Below the pieces are notes generated by a model. It worked only from the letters and a program-made list of their open reading frames with translations, was not told the origin of the DNA and did no database searches. From Alphaproteobacteria bacterium (GTDB lineage Bacteria > Pseudomonadota > Alphaproteobacteria > Rhodobacterales > Rhodobacteraceae), in NCBI GenBank assembly GCA_003694465.1, contig RFKM01000015.1, positions 1-9,152 on the forward strand: a DNA stretch of 9,152 bases. The letters run 5' to 3'. This document shows positions 6,507 to 9,152 of this stretch, piece after piece; within the stretch, counting starts at the first letter, position 1; every line of letters starts with the position of its first letter. Position numbers and translations under genes: made by a program.

Positions 6507-6556
6507 CCGGGGGGCCAGCCCCGCGGACCCCCGGAGTATTTCCACCAGGAAAAAGG
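6507..6556 (+). repeat. GC-rich hairpin with GGAGTATTT tail, possible intergenic repeat element
   Basis: CCGGGGG (6507-6513) pairs with CCCCCGG (6528-6534), followed by AGTATTTCCACCAGGAAAAAG. From memory, many Rhodobacterales intergenic regions carry a similar element: a C/G-rich palindrome ending in CCCCCGGAGTATTT and then an A-rich, CCAG-containing tail. Only one copy is in this window, so repeat status is recollection, not seen here. It lies between the terminator and arfB. Confidence 0.4.
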
Positions 6557-6567
6557 CACGATAGGCT
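6539..6567 (+). promoter_or_regulatory. Putative arfB promoter giving a leaderless or near-leaderless mRNA
   Basis: TTTCCA (6539-6544) and TAGGCT (6562-6567) are spaced by 17 nt, with the same TAGG-type -10 as the other candidate promoters in the window. Transcription would start 6-7 nt downstream, at or next to the A of the arfB ATG (6574). The lack of a convincing Shine-Dalgarno before arfB fits a leaderless start. The -35 overlaps the tail of the hairpin element at 6507-6556. Tentative. Confidence 0.33.
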
Positions 6568-6573
6568 CGCGCC

Positions 6574-6993
6574 ATGATCCGGGTGAGCGACGACATCGTG
6601 ATTGCCGACTGGGAACTTACCGAGAGTTTCACGCGCTCGGCCGGTCCGGGCGGGCAGAATGTGAACAAGGTTTCGACGGCGGTGGAATTGCGCTTTGAAG
6701 CCGCGCGCTCGCCGGCACTTTCGCCCGCGGTGAAGGCGCGCTTGCGGCGCATTTCCGGGCGGAAGTGGACCCGGGACGGCGCCATCGTACTGCGGGTGGA
6801 AGACACCCGCAGCCAGGCGCGCAACCGCGAGATAGCCGCCGAGCGCCTTGCCGAGATGATCCGCAGGGCGCTGGTGGCGCCGAAGCGGCGGATCGCGACG
6901 AAGCCGACGCGCGGGGCGCAACGCCGACGCATCGAGGCCAAGAAGCAGCGCGGCGCGGTCAAGGCGCTGCGCGGAAAGGTGACCGATGAATGA
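6574..6993 (+). CDS. arfB: Alternative ribosome-rescue factor ArfB (peptidyl-tRNA hydrolase, YaeJ)
   Basis: ArfB enters the empty mRNA channel of ribosomes stalled at broken mRNA ends and hydrolyses peptidyl-tRNA, as a backup to tmRNA trans-translation. The 139-residue length matches the roughly 140 residues of E. coli ArfB. The catalytic loop SAGPGGQNVNKV has the GGQ motif at residues 26-28, embedded in the release-factor domain 3 fold (about 1-100). The basic C-terminal tail at about 103-136 (KRRIATKPTRG, QRRRIEAKKQRG) is the part that lies in the mRNA channel and separates ArfB from ordinary release factors, which also carry a codon-recognition domain. ATG 6574 gives the canonical N-terminus, but no good Shine-Dalgarno precedes it. 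The stop overlaps the next gene's start by 8 bp. Family assignment is very secure. Confidence 0.96.
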   Translation: MIRVSDDIVIADWELTESFTRSAGPGGQNVNKVSTAVELRFEAARSPALSPAVKARLRRISGRKWTRDGAIVLRVEDTRSQARNREIAAERLAEMIRRALVAPKRRIATKPTRGAQRRRIEAKKQRGAVKALRGKVTDE

Positions 6994-8209
6994 TTTGCAA
7001 CGCCGGCGCGACCGGGTGCTCGGGCCGATGATGACGACGTTCTACCGCGATCCGGTGGAACTGGTGCGCGGCGAAGGGGTCTGGCTGTGGGACGCGGCCG
7101 GCAATCGCTATCTCGACGCCTACAACAACGTGCCGCATGTCGGCCACGGGCATCCGACCGTGGTCGAGGCGGTGGCGCGGCAGATGGCGACGCTCAACAC
7201 CCACAGCCGGTATCTGCACGAGGGGATCGTTGCCTATGCCGAGCGCCTGACGGCCACCTTCGCCGATGGGCTCGACACGCTCACCCTCGTTTGCACCGGT
7301 TCGGAGGCCAACGACATTGCCCTGCGCATCGGCTGGGCGGCGACGGGGAAGAAGGGGATCGTGGCGACCGATGCCACCTATCACGGCAACACCCATCTCG
7401 TCAGCCAGCTGTCGGCCGGGCGACGGCCGGTGGGCGGGCGCGTCGACTGGGTGCGGCGGGTGCCGCCGCCGGGCGGCGCGGTCGATGGGGCGGCCTTCGC
7501 GGCCAGCATCGGCGCGGCGATCGACTCGCTCGAGGCGGACGGGCATGGGTTTGCCGCGCTGATCCTCGATCCGTTCCTTGCCAACGAAGGCTTTCCGTCT
7601 CTGCCGCCCGGCGCGCTCGATGCGGCGGTGGCGCTGGTGCGCGCGCGCGGCGGGATCGTGATTGCCGACGAGGTTCAGCCGGGTTTCGGCCGCCTCGGCA
7701 GCCATTTCTGGGGGCATGAGCGCATGGGTTTCGTGCCCGACGTGGTCACCCTCGGCAAGCCGATGGGCAACGGCTATCCGGTGGCAGGCGTGGTGACGCG
7801 GCGCGATCTCATTGCCGCCTTCCGCGAGGGGTTTGGCTATTTCAACACCTTCGCCGCCACGCCCGTTGCCGCGGCAGCCGCAAGTGCCGTTCTTGACGTG
7901 ATCGAGTCCGAGGGCTTGCAGGCCCGGGCCGAGGAGGTTGGCCGGGCGCTGCGCGCGGGGCTCGGGGCGCTCGATCACCCGCGCATTCGCGAGGTGCGGG
8001 GGGCGGGGCTCTTTGCCGGGGTGGTTTTCGACGACGACGGGGAGTTCACCGGCGAGGTTGTCGAACGGATGCGGGCGGCGGGGGTCTTGATGCATTACAT
8101 CGGCCCGGGGCGGAACATTCTCAAGATCCGCCCGCCGCTGGTCTTCGGGCATGAGCATGTCGACATGCTGGTCGACCGGCTCGGGCAGGTTCTGAAGGAG
8201 ATGGGATGA
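6986..8209 (+). CDS. Class III PLP-dependent aminotransferase / phospholyase-type protein (AGXT2/ETNPPL/PHYKPL-like)
   Basis: A 407-residue fold-type I PLP enzyme of aminotransferase class III. The phosphate-binding loop TGSEAND lies at 104-110, the pyridine-nitrogen aspartate is D228 in IVIADEVQPGFGRLG (224-238), and the Schiff-base lysine is K258 in TLGKPMGNGYPVAGV. The DEVQPGFGR variant and the sequence around YNNVPHVGHGHP (46-57) resemble the AGXT2-like group that contains ethanolamine-phosphate phospholyase and 5-phosphohydroxylysine phospholyase. These enzymes eliminate phosphate and ammonia rather than transfer the amino group. The following gene encodes an APH-type kinase, which favours this reading (inference). 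ATG 6986 lies inside the end of arfB (ATGAATGA) with AAAGGTGA as ribosome-binding site. An ordinary omega-amino acid transaminase is the main alternative; the class is certain, the reaction is not. Confidence 0.92.
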   Translation: MNDLQRRRDRVLGPMMTTFYRDPVELVRGEGVWLWDAAGNRYLDAYNNVPHVGHGHPTVVEAVARQMATLNTHSRYLHEGIVAYAERLTATFADGLDTLTLVCTGSEANDIALRIGWAATGKKGIVATDATYHGNTHLVSQLSAGRRPVGGRVDWVRRVPPPGGAVDGAAFAASIGAAIDSLEADGHGFAALILDPFLANEGFPSLPPGALDAAVALVRARGGIVIADEVQPGFGRLGSHFWGHERMGFVPDVVTLGKPMGNGYPVAGVVTRRDLIAAFREGFGYFNTFAATPVAAAAASAVLDVIESEGLQARAEEVGRALRAGLGALDHPRIREVRGAGLFAGVVFDDDGEFTGEVVERMRAAGVLMHYIGPGRNILKIRPPLVFGHEHVDMLVDRLGQVLKEMG

Positions 8210-9135
8210 GCGAGATTTCCGAGGCGCTCGAGGCCTTTGGCGGGCGCGAGGCGGTGCTGGTGAGCGAGCGGGAGAATGCCGTCTATCGCGCGCATCTGCC
8301 CGGGGGTGAGGCCGCCGTGCGCCTGCACCGGCCGGGGTATCAGAGCCTTGCGGCCATTCGCTCGGAGCTCGACTGGATGCGGGCGCTCGATGCGGCAGGG
8401 CTGAGCGTTCCGGCACCGATGGGCGGGCCGGTGACACTGTCGACGGGGCGCATCGCCACCGCCGTGCGCTGGCTCGACGGTGCGCCGCTGGGACAAGCCG
8501 ATGTGCCGCTCGAGGGCAGCGCGGCCGAACAGGAGGCACGTTTTCATGCCGTTGGCCGGTCGATTGCCGCGCTGCACGCGGCTTCCGACGCCTTTACCCC
8601 GCCCGAAGGGTTCACCCGCCATGCCTGGGATATCGAGGGGCTGCTGGGCGAGACGCCGCTCTGGGGGCGGTTCTGGGAAAGCCCGGCGCTTTCGCCGCCG
8701 GAGCGGGCGCTGATGCTGGAGGTGCGCCGGATGGCGCGCGCGCAGCTCGAGGCCTTTGCCGCGCGGGGGGGCGATTACGGGCTGATTCATGCCGACGTCT
8801 TGCGCGAGAACGTGCTCGTGCAGGGCGAAGCGGCGGTTCTGATCGATTACGACGATGGCGGCTGGGGCTTTCGGCTTTATGACCTCGCCACGCTGATGAC
8901 CCAGAACGAGGGCCTGCCCAACTCGGACGCCCTGCGCGCGGCGGCGATCGCCGGCTATCGCAGCCTGCGCCCGCTGTCCGAGGAAGATGCCACCCTCTTG
9001 CCGCTCTTCGTGCTGCTGCGCCGGATGGCATCGATGGGCTGGATCGTGCCGCGCTCCAATCCGCGCGACCCGCGCCAGCAATATTACGCGCGCAAGGCGG
9101 TGCGGGCGGCGCAGGCCTTTCTGGCTTCGGCATGA
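8206..9135 (+). CDS. APH-fold phosphotransferase (putative hydroxylated-amine kinase)
   Basis: A 309-residue kinase of the aminoglycoside phosphotransferase/choline kinase superfamily. The catalytic loop is GLIHADVLRENVLV (192-205) with H195, catalytic D197 and N202. The metal-binding segment is LIDYDDGGWGFRLYDLA (212-228), with D214 as the DFG-like aspartate and D226 as the conserved aspartate near the end of the motif. The N-lobe is seen in ENAVYRAHLPGGEAAVRLHR (23-42), where R39 stands near the usual ATP-binding lysine position. HADVLREN rather than HGDxxxxN is typical of the small-molecule homoserine/hydroxylysine kinase-like branch, not of resistance enzymes. ATG 8206 overlaps the upstream stop by 4 bp (ATGA), with AAGGAG at 8197-8202. 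Tight coupling to a phospholyase-type gene suggests it phosphorylates a hydroxyl on an amino alcohol or hydroxy-amino acid. Substrate unknown. Confidence 0.9.
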   Translation: MSEISEALEAFGGREAVLVSERENAVYRAHLPGGEAAVRLHRPGYQSLAAIRSELDWMRALDAAGLSVPAPMGGPVTLSTGRIATAVRWLDGAPLGQADVPLEGSAAEQEARFHAVGRSIAALHAASDAFTPPEGFTRHAWDIEGLLGETPLWGRFWESPALSPPERALMLEVRRMARAQLEAFAARGGDYGLIHADVLRENVLVQGEAAVLIDYDDGGWGFRLYDLATLMTQNEGLPNSDALRAAAIAGYRSLRPLSEEDATLLPLFVLLRRMASMGWIVPRSNPRDPRQQYYARKAVRAAQAFLASA

Positions 9136-9152
9136 CGGGCGGGCCTGCCCCG

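Noticed and set aside
6377..6577. Continuation of the micro-ORF frame past its TAG to a TGA overlapping the arfB start
   Set aside because: The frame stays open for 66 codons, but it runs through the terminator and hairpins and encodes an Arg/Pro/Gly-rich string. Stop-free frames this long are common by chance at this GC content. Read-through or recoding is not otherwise supported.
8206..9135. Aminoglycoside resistance gene
   Set aside because: The protein has the APH fold, but its motifs and its coupling to a PLP enzyme fit a metabolic kinase; nothing points to antibiotic resistance or a mobile context.

Overview
The window is GC-rich (roughly two thirds G+C by eye) and densely coded. It looks like the chromosome of an alphaproteobacterium of the Rhodobacterales (Rhodobacter/Paracoccus-like). 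That placement is an inference from codon usage, from promoter-like sequences of the form TTGnnn-N17-TAGGnn, from the protein sequences themselves, and from a GC-rich hairpin followed by GGAGTATTT that resembles an intergenic element I remember from that group. I see no mobile element, CRISPR array, tRNA or rRNA.

Left part, minus strand (1-1767): a putative promoter at 1739-1767 reads leftward into a 99-residue YggT-family membrane protein. After a 60-bp gap comes recQ, the ATP-dependent DNA helicase, whose C-terminus lies beyond the left edge.

Middle part, plus strand (1834-5533): four genes read rightward from a 92-bp divergent spacer. They encode a THEM6-like hot-dog thioesterase, a UMF1-family major facilitator transporter, the lipoprotein-type murein endopeptidase MepA, and an exported esterase-like protein of the phytase-like beta-propeller family. 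The last three are packed tightly (4-bp gap, then 28-bp overlap). They share a cell-envelope theme, though no common pathway can be proved from sequence.

A new transcription unit starts within or just after the propeller gene's stop codon (candidate promoter 5535-5563) and carries a queuosine-precursor transporter of the YhhQ family (5622-6260).

The only long stretch without a conventional gene is 6261-6573. It holds a 13-codon open frame behind an almost perfect Shine-Dalgarno sequence, two GC-rich hairpins, a strong rho-independent terminator, and then a second hairpin element. This is either a small-RNA gene with an embedded micro-ORF or an attenuator-like leader in front of arfB. It is the most interesting part of the window.

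Right part, plus strand (6574-9135): three overlapping genes form an operon: arfB (stalled-ribosome rescue hydrolase), a class III PLP enzyme of the AGXT2/phospholyase type, and an APH-fold small-molecule kinase. The last two match the pairing of hydroxylysine kinase with a phospholyase known from animals. They suggest a two-step route that phosphorylates a hydroxylated amine and then eliminates phosphate and ammonia.
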